A DNA stretch of 64,000 nt from Cyclobacterium jeungdonense (lineage in GTDB: Bacteria; Bacteroidota; Bacteroidia; Cytophagales; Cyclobacteriaceae). Position numbers and translations under genes: made by a program. Positions within the stretch are counted from its first letter, which is position 1, and each line of letters begins with the position of its first letter. The DNA lies in assembly GCF_010994275.1 (NCBI RefSeq), contig NZ_WMCD01000004.1, forward strand, positions 398,174-462,173, given 5' to 3'. The notes below the pieces were generated by a model. It was given only the letters and a program-made list of their open reading frames with translations, was not told the origin of the DNA and ran no database searches. This document shows positions 25,401 through 32,282 of this stretch, in pieces.

Positions 25401-27835
25401 AACTTTGACATTCGCTGAACCTCGTATTGGATTTGCTGGAAAAACGAAAACTTCTTGAATAACGAGCTCCCTTTAGGCACTTCATTTTTCCAATTCTCTG
25501 AAAGCTCAATAAAGTCTTGTTGAAATGAAATATCCTTCAATACAATTTCATACTCTTCTACGGTATCGCAAGGACTTCCATTGACACGAACCGATTCAAT
25601 AAAGTAAAGTCGTTCTTTTATTTCTCTTGGTAGAAAGGGCTTTTTAATTGAAAAGGTAAATCCTGTTAATGGATTGCCTTCATTTAAGTAGGCAAGAAGT
25701 ATTTGAGCATCATTTTTAAGCTGCTTTAAACTTTTGCCTTGAGGATAAGAGACTTCTATATCCTTATCAATCTTTCGTAAATCATGTTTTTCGAACTTTT
25801 CGAGTACTGCTTTAGAATGATTCAAAGTTTGCAACCATTCCTGATTCCTGCCTTTTAAAAAGGATTCTACAACGGTAGAAGTGAAGTCGATCTGGAATTT
25901 ATCAACTTCGTTGCAATAGTTTTGAAGGTTATTTAGGTGTTGAAATAGTTGCTCAAAATCTGAACATGTAATATTTAGGCTAGCATCTTTTGGAAAGGAA
26001 CCATTCGCAAGCTTGTCAGTAAGGATTGAATATTCCTTTAACTGGGCAGAAGTAAGTAATTTATCGGGGTTGGGAATTTCAAAATCAAATTCATCAGTCT
26101 CAATTTGCTTGTAACTTTCATGCAGTTGAATGAATTCCGTTAGCCGCGTAAGCAACTCATTATTTTCAATATTGCTGAATTCGTCTTCATACCATCCAAA
26201 TAATGGGGTGTCTCTTTCAAGATTTTCAGCAATTTCAGTTAAAGTTCCTTTGTATTTCTCGTTAATCTCCTGTTTTCGAGTTGCTTTTTCTTTGACAGCC
26301 AACAATTGATGTTTTGCAGTTGCTTCTTTCTCTTTTGTTTCTTTTAATTCATCTTCATACTCATCAATTTGTGATTGATATTGAGTTAGATTGGCTCTTG
26401 ACAATTCATCATTTATGGCATTGACGCTAGATTGTAAGTCTTGGATGGAAGATGAATCTCCACTTAAAAGGTTTACTGCCAAATCCTGAAATTCAGGTGG
26501 AAGCTTATCTTTTAGAACTTCCAATGCTCTTTTTGTATAGGCGGTAATCAAAACCTTTTTTCCGTTAGCGAGTAAGTGACAAATTAAATTGGCAATAGTG
26601 TGTGACTTTCCTGTACCTGGAGGGCCTTGAACGAGAACCTTATTGTTTCTTTTGGCCTTTTCAACTATCTCTAATTGTTCGTCATTGTATTCCTTCGGGA
26701 AAAATATAGGCTCAATCTGTGAACCATTAAATGAGTTACCTGATAGTGAATTATCATCTTCAATATTTGGGTGGATGCCTATAAGGTCATTTATTGTCGG
26801 AATTTCAAGACTATCTTCACCATTTTCAATATTCTCTAATATCTTCTCATATAGAGCGGTAAAGCTTCGTGTATTTCTTTTTCTAAGTAAGAGAGCTGGG
26901 GAAAAAGTTATATTTGGTTTTGAAGGTGTTCTATTTGGCTTTTCAATTAAATGGTTATAGCTACCATCAGGAGAGACCCTTTCTGCAAACATTTGTAGGG
27001 CATCTTCTGTGTTGCTAAAAATTGTTTCAATATTTTTCTCTTTAATGTAGTTCTCTACCGCCTTTTCGGCATCTATGATGTTTTGCGAATCAAACTGGTC
27101 AAATAAGTCAAGGATGGAATCAGTTTCAATTTGAGGCGCAGATTCTAAGTTTGGTGAAACGAAAATTTGTGAGTCCTTTTGAGAGTACTCGAAGTTAATA
27201 TCGACTTTTTGGGTTAAAATATGTCTGAAAATCTTAGGTCTTTCATCATTCTCCTTGAAGTTCAAGAGTCCGACACCAACAACCAACTCGTACTCTTCTC
27301 CAAATTGCTGGGTTTTGTTGAATATTCGGAAAAGTTGCCTATAAACAGCATTTAGTTTTTCATAGTTCTCATGTTCAATTCTATATGCTTCAATTTTCTC
27401 GTTATATTCTATCAGGTCATCAATCCATTTTTTGTCAATGTATTGCTGTAATTCTTTTTCAAGTTCTGGGAAATCTTCAATGGAAAGAGTTTCTCCATTG
27501 ATTTCAAATGTTTCCTTTAACTTGGGTTCATCTTCTTCACTTAATAATGTTGGCTTGTCAATCCATTTTTCCAAGTTTTCTGTAAGCTTGGCAAATTCTG
27601 GTTTCGCTGGCTCTTTAGGCTTTCTTACTTTCAACCAATAGTCGTTGTCTTCATTGAAGGCGGGTCTGATAATGTTTTCAAAAAGCTCATTTTCGGGAAT
27701 GTCGTTCAGCCAAAATTTCTCAGGATATTGTGTATCTTGAGCGTCGATGTCGCGGACAGGGTTACTTCTAAGTTTCGAGAACTCTTTAAGGTAATTAAAT
27801 ATTTGTAAGTATTTGTCCTTTTTCATTTCACTCAT
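22427..27835 (-). CDS. Giant SF1 helicase with Vsr-like nuclease and GreA/GreB C-terminal domain
   Basis: About 1802 residues. The N-terminal 390 are unassigned and acidic. An SF1 helicase follows: Walker A VQGPPGTGKSHT (about 403-414), a roughly 600-residue coiled-coil-rich insertion, Walker B YVIIDEASQ (about 1070), VGDDKQTSP, LREHFRCMPEI, SSFQGDERDIIFLS and RRFNVAVSRAKEQIW (about 1310). Next is an REase_MTES_1575/Vsr-like nuclease (about 1365-1470): FDSWFEVDVY, YRIDMVA, IAIECDGDKWHG and GWQFFRVRG. After an unassigned region, the last 75 residues match the GreA/GreB C-terminal fold (NIMKPLAASIKGRTIGDRVTI...VEIIEI). Large helicase-nucleases of this type occur in phage-defence loci (for example DUF4011-helicase-Vsr proteins). 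The GreA-type tail, which in Gre factors contacts RNA polymerase, is unusual. ATG 27835 is preferred over a TTG at 27850. Confidence 0.85.
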   Translation of the reverse strand: MSEMKKDKYLQIFNYLKEFSKLRSNPVRDIDAQDTQYPEKFWLNDIPENELFENIIRPAFNEDNDYWLKVRKPKEPAKPEFAKLTENLEKWIDKPTLLSEEDEPKLKETFEINGETLSIEDFPELEKELQQYIDKKWIDDLIEYNEKIEAYRIEHENYEKLNAVYRQLFRIFNKTQQFGEEYELVVGVGLLNFKENDERPKIFRHILTQKVDINFEYSQKDSQIFVSPNLESAPQIETDSILDLFDQFDSQNIIDAEKAVENYIKEKNIETIFSNTEDALQMFAERVSPDGSYNHLIEKPNRTPSKPNITFSPALLLRKRNTRSFTALYEKILENIENGEDSLEIPTINDLIGIHPNIEDDNSLSGNSFNGSQIEPIFFPKEYNDEQLEIVEKAKRNNKVLVQGPPGTGKSHTIANLICHLLANGKKVLITAYTKRALEVLKDKLPPEFQDLAVNLLSGDSSSIQDLQSSVNAINDELSRANLTQYQSQIDEYEDELKETKEKEATAKHQLLAVKEKATRKQEINEKYKGTLTEIAENLERDTPLFGWYEDEFSNIENNELLTRLTEFIQLHESYKQIETDEFDFEIPNPDKLLTSAQLKEYSILTDKLANGSFPKDASLNITCSDFEQLFQHLNNLQNYCNEVDKFQIDFTSTVVESFLKGRNQEWLQTLNHSKAVLEKFEKHDLRKIDKDIEVSYPQGKSLKQLKNDAQILLAYLNEGNPLTGFTFSIKKPFLPREIKERLYFIESVRVNGSPCDTVEEYEIVLKDISFQQDFIELSENWKNEVPKGSSLFKKFSFFQQIQYEVQRMSKLMDEANALKSAIESISSLQIKLFDKENLKTAALKAEFSKITESISEHKDLVNQSKAYLNHGNFHPIKEDILEAYDKMDYHIYDELLINLNKLIYAQENFINFNNLRSEVNSELPSTVKSVEENSFSDQDVQNLKQAIYFRNAQHQLEKLMDMNYENQLIQNLNELERKERKLTAKLASKKAWYKVVEGLQQSRSLRQHLDAWVMAVKKIGKTGKSKRAMKFRKIAQQEMEHCKDSVPCWIMPLYKVAETIQPEQEMYDYVIIDEASQLGPDAIFLLYIAKNIIIVGDDKQTSPEYVGVDANTMTPHINRHLNGIPRSDFYGTEFSFFDHAKFFCDGVTVLREHFRCMPEIIEFSNRHFYAPDGKGLYPLKQYSENRLEPLVAEFCAKGYTEGRGARIVNEPEANYIAETIGKLVEDENYNGKTIGVITLQGNQQASVIENLLLKRIGEKEFHKRNIVCGNSSSFQGDERDIIFLSLVTAHNHNRSALVKPEDERRFNVAVSRAKEQIWLFHSVQLDDLSNTNDLRYKLLDHFKNYSSYQPIFNTPIERRMGTQPEPFDSWFEVDVYNDIIRKQLSIIPQYEVAKGRYRIDMVALLPDGTKIAIECDGDKWHGPEQHQNDTMRQKVLERCGWQFFRVRGYEYYTSREKALEPFWNMIPVFEEKETEHVRDLDYLESNTKEERDVNTDDSIEMQGSRLDLDTDDEETRIEHLEQTDSSPSSNKILRYFNLFKSGTYILTDDEPLEADYVIPIHEIHQTGFLLQCYQSGHINKVHIYALLSRRIGKEYINGLNKDGELVHIEAVETEKIIGIYFNENGRRKFKAHLTENISTREQLHLQGYKVISNDFEQIEYNVLPLDIYNDISRLVFQSFTANGKPVDNNYYESEWSIIKRLSKKDQEPVVEPIVERVEFIPNSLFDNRVELNSIVKIKFLSNEKELKVKLVDYATNGAEIIGGVQIVNIMKPLAASIKGRTIGDRVTIGETNSEVEIIEIR

Positions 27836-27850
27836 TTCTTCCTTTGCCAA

Positions 27851-28059
27851 TTTATCAATTTCCTGTCGAGCGTTGGCAAAAATTCAGGCTCTTTTGGTTT
27901 TTTTCGTTGGCTTTGTGTGTCGGCAAAACCAAATTTGCCTGAATGTGCGGTCGGCCTTTTTTGCATGTTGCCCAACATTAAATGTATGAATCGTAGCTTT
28001 GGTCTGTGCGTATACCTTGCGGGGCTATGATTTCATCCATGGTGTTAGCTGCTTCTTAA
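27851..28059. repeat. Inverted repeats and attC-like element between helicase cassette and operon cassette
   Basis: Two structures. First, 20-nt arms at 27882-27901 and 27925-27944 pair at 17 of 20 positions (ATTCAGGC, 3 mismatches, TTTGGTTTT). Second, an attC-like element at 27970-28050 has GCCCAAC at one end and GTTAGCT at the other. The hairpin between them has arms TGAATCGTAGC (27987-27997) and GGCTATGATTTCA (28023-28035), with a bulged base as in attC sites. GAGCGTTG and CGTTGGCTTTG occur here and also at 22409-22416 and 22371-22381. Confidence 0.6.
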
Positions 28060-28458
28060 TTAATAACTGGAATTGTAGTGTTCTCCAGGGTTTTCTCTTG
28101 TGAACCAACGTCTGCTACTCTCATAATTTGAGGTTTTTCCATAATAGGTTTTTCTAAATCTATCCATAGCAGCTCTAAATTGACCAAGAATTAAGACAGC
28201 ATCACTGTTAGATGGAAGCTCATTTTCATCAAGCAGATCAAGAAATTCAATTGTTGGTTGAGTTTTTAATATTTCTTTTAGTTGGTCCAGAACCCTGTTA
28301 ATCATTTTAATTTTAAGTTTATTTAATGCTTCATCAGGTTTCTTTTTTGAAAGCTCTTTTGTTTCAGCTATCAATGAATCTATTAATTCAGAAAGCATTT
28401 TATACTTTTCAATCTCTGCTTCGGTTGGATATTTTGAATTATCTTTTTTCTTCGCCAT
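28060..28458 (-). CDS. Small soluble protein, paralog B of tandem pair
   Basis: A 132-residue protein, helical and charged, with no membrane segment. Its core aligns with the gene just upstream: a KKxPxxALNKxKxxxIN stretch around residue 38-54 and DENELPSNSDAVLILGQF around 77-94, including the shared ELPSNSD at 80-86. The C-terminus differs (SRRWFTRENPGEHYNSSY). I do not recognise the family. The start ATG overlaps the upstream stop by 1 bp (TAATG), so it is translationally coupled. It is the last gene of the cassette. Confidence 0.75.
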   Translation of the reverse strand: MAKKKDNSKYPTEAEIEKYKMLSELIDSLIAETKELSKKKPDEALNKLKIKMINRVLDQLKEILKTQPTIEFLDLLDENELPSNSDAVLILGQFRAAMDRFRKTYYGKTSNYESSRRWFTRENPGEHYNSSY

Positions 28459-28856
28459 TATTTTATCTTTTTTGGTTGTGCCGTTTTGATATCTGATTTC
28501 TTACCATCAATTCTCCAAAACCAGTTGTATACGTATCTATTTCCTTCAAATTTTTGGTCCGCATAAATATTGTCAGCCCTGAGCTTTTCGAAACAATTAA
28601 GATATTGGGACATAATGAAAGTTACATCACTGTTTGAGGGTAGCTCATCCTCATCGAATTCATTAAATGAGTCAAATGGTTTGTACTTATCGCCTAGAAT
28701 AGTATTCGCCTCCTGAATTACTTCGTTGATGAATATAAGTTTGAATTTATTTACTCCATCGTTTGGAGATTTTTTAGCAAGAACTCCAATTTCTGAAAGA
28801 AGCCCTTCAAGTTGGGTCTGATATTTTTCGAAATTGTCTACTTCTTTTTTATTCAT
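28458..28856 (-). CDS. Small soluble protein, paralog A of tandem pair
   Basis: A 132-residue protein, the same length as its downstream neighbour and clearly related to it: LLSEIGVLAKKSPNDGVNKFKL (19-40) and DEDELPSNSDVTFIMSQY (68-85), with ELPSNSD at 71-77. The C-terminus carries an aromatic stretch (YVYNWFWRIDGKKSDIKTA) absent from the other copy. It starts 10 bp after the nuclease-like gene. Family unknown; the fixed pairing suggests a heteromeric partner or accessory subunits of the nuclease-like protein (inference). Confidence 0.75.
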   Translation of the reverse strand: MNKKEVDNFEKYQTQLEGLLSEIGVLAKKSPNDGVNKFKLIFINEVIQEANTILGDKYKPFDSFNEFDEDELPSNSDVTFIMSQYLNCFEKLRADNIYADQKFEGNRYVYNWFWRIDGKKSDIKTAQPKKIK

Positions 28857-28866
28857 TTTCTTTTGG

Positions 28867-30234
28867 TTATGATGGGCAATTTCTTGTAAACTCTACATAC
28901 CTTTTTTTCAAGACATCAATCGGAAGTCGTTGATTACCTCTAAAAAGTGTATTCATCATTTTTATGTCTTCATCGGTAAGTACCAAAATACATTTTCTTT
29001 GGCCAGCCCAAAGGTCCATTATGTTTTTTAGAACCTTTTTAGGAGGATCATTTCTAGAAACTAATACTCCGAATCTGCCAAATTGATCTTTCAAATATCG
29101 ATTCAATTGATCAACATGGTCGTTATTCAATTCTTTTACATTTTTGAGTTCAAATACAATTTGCCGACAATCATATTTTTGAAAAATCTCTTCCAAAAAA
29201 TTATATGATTTATTATTGTAAAATATTAAGTCCCTAATGCTTACCCCGCTAATTGTTCTACTTTGTTCTTGTGCAAAGTCTAATTGAGGATAGAAAACAG
29301 TAGCTAGCATAGAACATACATTATCTTCAAATTTCATATCCGCATTATCTGTCTTACCGGTCGGTAATTTTAGAATAGTAGAAGTCTTCTTAGAAACAGA
29401 AGTTTTCGAAATAGGTTTAAAGATTGGATCGTTCTTACAATTTGCTTGTTGCTGTTCTTTGATTTTTAAATAAGTCTCAATTACGTCATAGTTGTGTCTA
29501 TTGTAATTGAGTAGAGGAATGCGGTCTTTCTCACCGCTTTCATCAATTTCTTTGACATAAAAGTTAGAATAGTAGTCATCAAAATTTATCCAAGGGATTG
29601 CTCTAATCCATCGTTTTGGGATAAAAAGAATTGGATCATTGTTTTCAGGATTTACTGGAAGGTGAGTCTGCTCGGATACAATCTTGTTTTTTCGATAATC
29701 ATAAACCGAGTCTAATATCACCTTCTGTATAGGGATACCATATTTTTCACACTGTTCAATTGTATAGTCTACCAAAAATGACTTAATAAAACTGCATGTA
29801 AAATCGCTAATCCTGTCTCTCGAAATTCCATCAACGAACAATTGGATACTCTCAAAATGGATAAAACCTGATTGGTTTACTTGCGGAATTGATTTGAAAA
29901 GGCTTAAAATCTCAAGCGCTGTTTTTTTACCTATTGGTTTGCCGATTCGAGTTTTTGAATTACCTAAACCCACTTCGTTACATTCACTTGTCTGAATAAG
30001 TATTTCGATAGCCTCGTTTTCTTTTCCTTTATTTAACAGAAACCCTAGATTATTAAATGAGTTGATTGAAGCTGTATGAAGTGAATTATCCTGCAGCGAA
30101 GGTGATTTCCAAAGTAAAAATGGATCTACATATAGCGGAATGTCTTCATTGAGATAGGGAATAGCAAAGTCAACTTCCTCCTGAGTAAAAAGGATGTTAT
30201 GATAATCGTTAATTCTTGGTCTAATTATTCCCAT
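28867..30234 (-). CDS. Conserved protein with C-terminal PD-(D/E)XK-like nuclease domain
   Basis: A 455-residue protein. The N-terminal region (1-230) belongs to a conserved family I cannot name, with motifs DIPLYVDPFLLWKSPSLQD, ECNEVGLGNSKTRIGKPIGKKTA, HFESIQLFVDGISRDRISDF and LFIPKRWIRAIPW. The C-terminal part (about 300-400) has a restriction-endonuclease-like pattern: E303 (KFEDNV), D335 (IRDLIF) and E362-x-K364 (VFELKN), followed by a helix and VLVSRNDPP. This suggests a metal-dependent nuclease. It heads an operon with two small paralogs and stands between a SEFIR gene and a helicase-nuclease, a defence-like setting. Confidence 0.72.
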   Translation of the reverse strand: MGIIRPRINDYHNILFTQEEVDFAIPYLNEDIPLYVDPFLLWKSPSLQDNSLHTASINSFNNLGFLLNKGKENEAIEILIQTSECNEVGLGNSKTRIGKPIGKKTALEILSLFKSIPQVNQSGFIHFESIQLFVDGISRDRISDFTCSFIKSFLVDYTIEQCEKYGIPIQKVILDSVYDYRKNKIVSEQTHLPVNPENNDPILFIPKRWIRAIPWINFDDYYSNFYVKEIDESGEKDRIPLLNYNRHNYDVIETYLKIKEQQQANCKNDPIFKPISKTSVSKKTSTILKLPTGKTDNADMKFEDNVCSMLATVFYPQLDFAQEQSRTISGVSIRDLIFYNNKSYNFLEEIFQKYDCRQIVFELKNVKELNNDHVDQLNRYLKDQFGRFGVLVSRNDPPKKVLKNIMDLWAGQRKCILVLTDEDIKMMNTLFRGNQRLPIDVLKKRYVEFTRNCPS

Positions 30235-30248
30235 GAGTAAGTATTGCA

Positions 30249-30362
30249 GCTAACGTTTTAGCTATGAGCAGTAGCGTCCCGCAGGGCGCTATTGCTTATA
30301 CGTTTTGTTACAGCGTTTTCATGCTTGGCTTTACAAGCCGCACGAAAACTTAGATGTTAGCC
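30249..30362. repeat. attC-like double-hairpin element between cassettes 1 and 2
   Basis: About 114 bp. It runs from GCTAACG (30249-30255) to GTTAGCC (30356-30362). Inside are a hairpin with arms TATGAGCAGTAGCG (30263-30276) and CGCTATTGCTTATA (30287-30300), pairing at 12 of 14 with the rest G-T, and a second hairpin at 30315-30349 (GTTTTC...GGCTT loop AAGCC...GAAAAC) with bulged bases. Length, terminal inverted motifs and bulged stems resemble integron attC sites. Confidence 0.6.
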
Positions 30363-31826
30363 ACAGTTATTTATATTTTCCAATTTTATCAAAGTCAAAG
30401 ACATTTGTTAAATGCGGGAATTCGTTATGAAACCTTTGAATCCTGTCCGCTCCTTTTTCCCTAATTACTTCAATCTTTTCTTTGAGCTCATCTTTGTCTT
30501 GAACCCCAAACAAGCTTTTGATTTTGTTGAAATGTCTTTCTGAAATGCACTTTTCAATTATAGGTAGTCGATAAGTGTGGTAAACAGTCAAATGAGGCCA
30601 CCATGCAAAATGTCCAAAGGTTGAAGGATCAAATTGGAAGCAAGAAACATAATACAACATTATGTCAGTTTCTTTAATTTCATCGAATTTGAAATCTTCA
30701 TGTATACGCTCTTTAATGGTATCTGCTGTAACATCCGCACGATTAAGGCGCAACCTTTCACTCCGTCCTTTATTTAATGAATAGACTGGCTTATTTAAAT
30801 GATAATACATTATTGGCTCTATTGGTCTATCTCGTTTACTGATAAGAAACGGATTGTAAAGCATATACTGTAATTCCTTAAATAGTTCATTCTTGATTAG
30901 GAACGATGTGAAATACAGAAACAATTCATAGTTGAAGAAATTAAAATGATCTGAAATGCCCTGATCAGAATATTGGCTATTGAGTGTACGTGAGAGAAGA
31001 TTTTCAAAGAACTTGTGAAAAATCTCGGTATCAAAAGTTGAGTATTTAGAGTATGTTTTAAGTAAGAGTAAGAATTCATCTCGAAAAATGGACATCTTTT
31101 CAAGTCGCTCTAGGACAAATTCATCCAATGGTTTATTTCGATCAGCTTCTTCTTCGCTGAATTGAAACTCCATGACTGAGTTTATAAAGACATCCAAATA
31201 CTCATTTATAAAAATCTCTGTATTTGACTTGTTGTTCTTTAATGCATTTATCAAGGGCAGCAATTTGTTCGCTGTTTGACTTTTTATTGGGTCATCTTGG
31301 GTGATAAATGCAGGGGGTTCGCCTAATGGTGGACGTGATGATTTTGGTTTATCGAAGACGTTCCTGAGCAGTTGCTCATAATTGTCTTCATAATATTCTG
31401 GGTCAGAAAGATCTATGTAGAATCTACTATTTACGAAAGTTGGCAGGCATGCTTTTCCATCTTTTGATTCTCTTACAATTGGAATAAACTTGGTTTGATC
31501 TGCTTGAGAATAGATTTCATCTGAGATAATCATACTTTCAATTCCTACGCCCCCTTTTTTGTCATTAGCTTTTGCCTGATAGGAACCATTGCAGATCAAA
31601 AGTACGCGCTTAATATTTGGGTCATTAACCATTTGCTCCATAAATGAATATTTATCCATTCCCTCTAAAGCATCCCATTCATCTATAATGACATGAACTC
31701 CATCTCTTGAAAGTCTCTCGGCAAATTCAAGAGTCCAATTTTTGTTTTGAATTGGTTGCCAAGAATATGAGATGAAAATTTTTGGTGATTTTGTACTCTC
31801 TGACATTTTTTCTAATTGTGGCTAAC
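30356..31826. mobile_element. Putative cassette 1 (SEFIR gene) bracketed by GTTAGCCACA/TGTGGCTAAC
   Basis: The SEFIR gene is enclosed by a perfect 10-bp inverted repeat, GTTAGCCACA at 30356-30365 and TGTGGCTAAC at 31817-31826. These lie within about 10 bp of its stop and start. The left copy overlaps the end of the attC-like element. The layout matches a single-gene integron cassette read on the minus strand. Confidence 0.55.
30367..31806 (-). CDS. SEFIR-domain (TIR-like) protein, candidate anti-phage effector
   Basis: A 479-residue protein. Residues 8-140 form a SEFIR/TIR-like domain: KIFISYSWQ, FAERLSRDGVHVIIDEWDALEGMDKYSFMEQMV, VLLICNGSYQ, GVGIESMIISDEIY and FIPIV. The remaining 330 residues are helical and unassigned. 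Bacterial SEFIR proteins include a single-gene anti-phage system that depletes NAD on infection; whether this one cuts NAD is not proven. The C-terminal region would be the sensor (inference). It is the first gene of the island in transcription order and is bracketed by its own inverted repeat. Confidence 0.82.
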   Translation of the reverse strand: MSESTKSPKIFISYSWQPIQNKNWTLEFAERLSRDGVHVIIDEWDALEGMDKYSFMEQMVNDPNIKRVLLICNGSYQAKANDKKGGVGIESMIISDEIYSQADQTKFIPIVRESKDGKACLPTFVNSRFYIDLSDPEYYEDNYEQLLRNVFDKPKSSRPPLGEPPAFITQDDPIKSQTANKLLPLINALKNNKSNTEIFINEYLDVFINSVMEFQFSEEEADRNKPLDEFVLERLEKMSIFRDEFLLLLKTYSKYSTFDTEIFHKFFENLLSRTLNSQYSDQGISDHFNFFNYELFLYFTSFLIKNELFKELQYMLYNPFLISKRDRPIEPIMYYHLNKPVYSLNKGRSERLRLNRADVTADTIKERIHEDFKFDEIKETDIMLYYVSCFQFDPSTFGHFAWWPHLTVYHTYRLPIIEKCISERHFNKIKSLFGVQDKDELKEKIEVIREKGADRIQRFHNEFPHLTNVFDFDKIGKYK

Positions 31827-32282
31827 TACTAGCTAACCGCAACCCTTGCGGATATTTCTCTTTTGGAAATGCAAGTAAGATCTCCTAAAAATAAGAAAAA
31901 TGCAAGTATCCTCAACTAGATTTTTCATTTATATTCAGCTTATCGGACGGTAATCGCGCCGCAGGGGGGTAATTCCAAGGGCCTTGTTCAAATTCCAGCC
32001 CAAAAAGGGCTGAAATTAGCACCTGATAGTACCTATCCAGTCCCTTTTTCTGTGATGGATCTATTCGTAACCCTCGTCCTAAACGCATCCTAGGCAATCA
32101 TTCCGTTGATCCGCTGATAAAAAAACGGGTCGGTATCTTCGCTTTTTTCCACTAAAAATTTTCTAACGCTATTCCGTGCTATCACCCGTGTAGCAACGGC
32201 TATACCTCTTTAAAAGGTAGCTAGTAAACGATACGTACCGGAACGAGGAAAATGACATCCTTCCTCTTTAAAGATCCACCGA
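31807..32282. other. Right edge of island: boundary motifs and REP-like hairpins, no gene
   Basis: No convincing gene. It holds the cassette boundary TGTGGCTAAC (31817-31826), a second GCTAAC a few bases on, a small hairpin CCGCAA/TTGCGG (31837-31851) and a REP-like hairpin at 31991-32017 (AATTCCAGCCC, 5-nt loop, GGGCTGAAATT). A weak attC-like fold lies at 32163-32204, following CTAAC. These look like remnants of further cassette ends or short palindromic repeats. A 61-codon open frame here is judged spurious. Confidence 0.45.

Larger units (their letters stand above)
28044..30254. mobile_element. Putative cassette 2 (nuclease-like gene plus two paralogs) bracketed by GTTAGCTGC/GCAGCTAAC
   Basis: The three-gene operon is enclosed by a perfect 9-bp inverted repeat: GTTAGCTGC at 28044-28052, eight bases beyond the last stop, and GCAGCTAAC at about 30246-30254, just upstream of the first ATG. 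In integron cassettes the 5' boundary pairs with the 3' core site of the same cassette in the excised circle, which is the relation seen here. No integrase gene is in the window, so mobility is inferred. Confidence 0.55.

Noticed and set aside
31912..32097. Open frame of 61 codons on the minus strand
   Set aside because: It reads through a REP-like hairpin in the island edge, with no recognisable protein pattern.
22104..32282. Transposon, prophage or integrative element
   Set aside because: No transposase, integrase, phage structural or conjugation gene is present in the island; the boundary repeats fit cassettes better.
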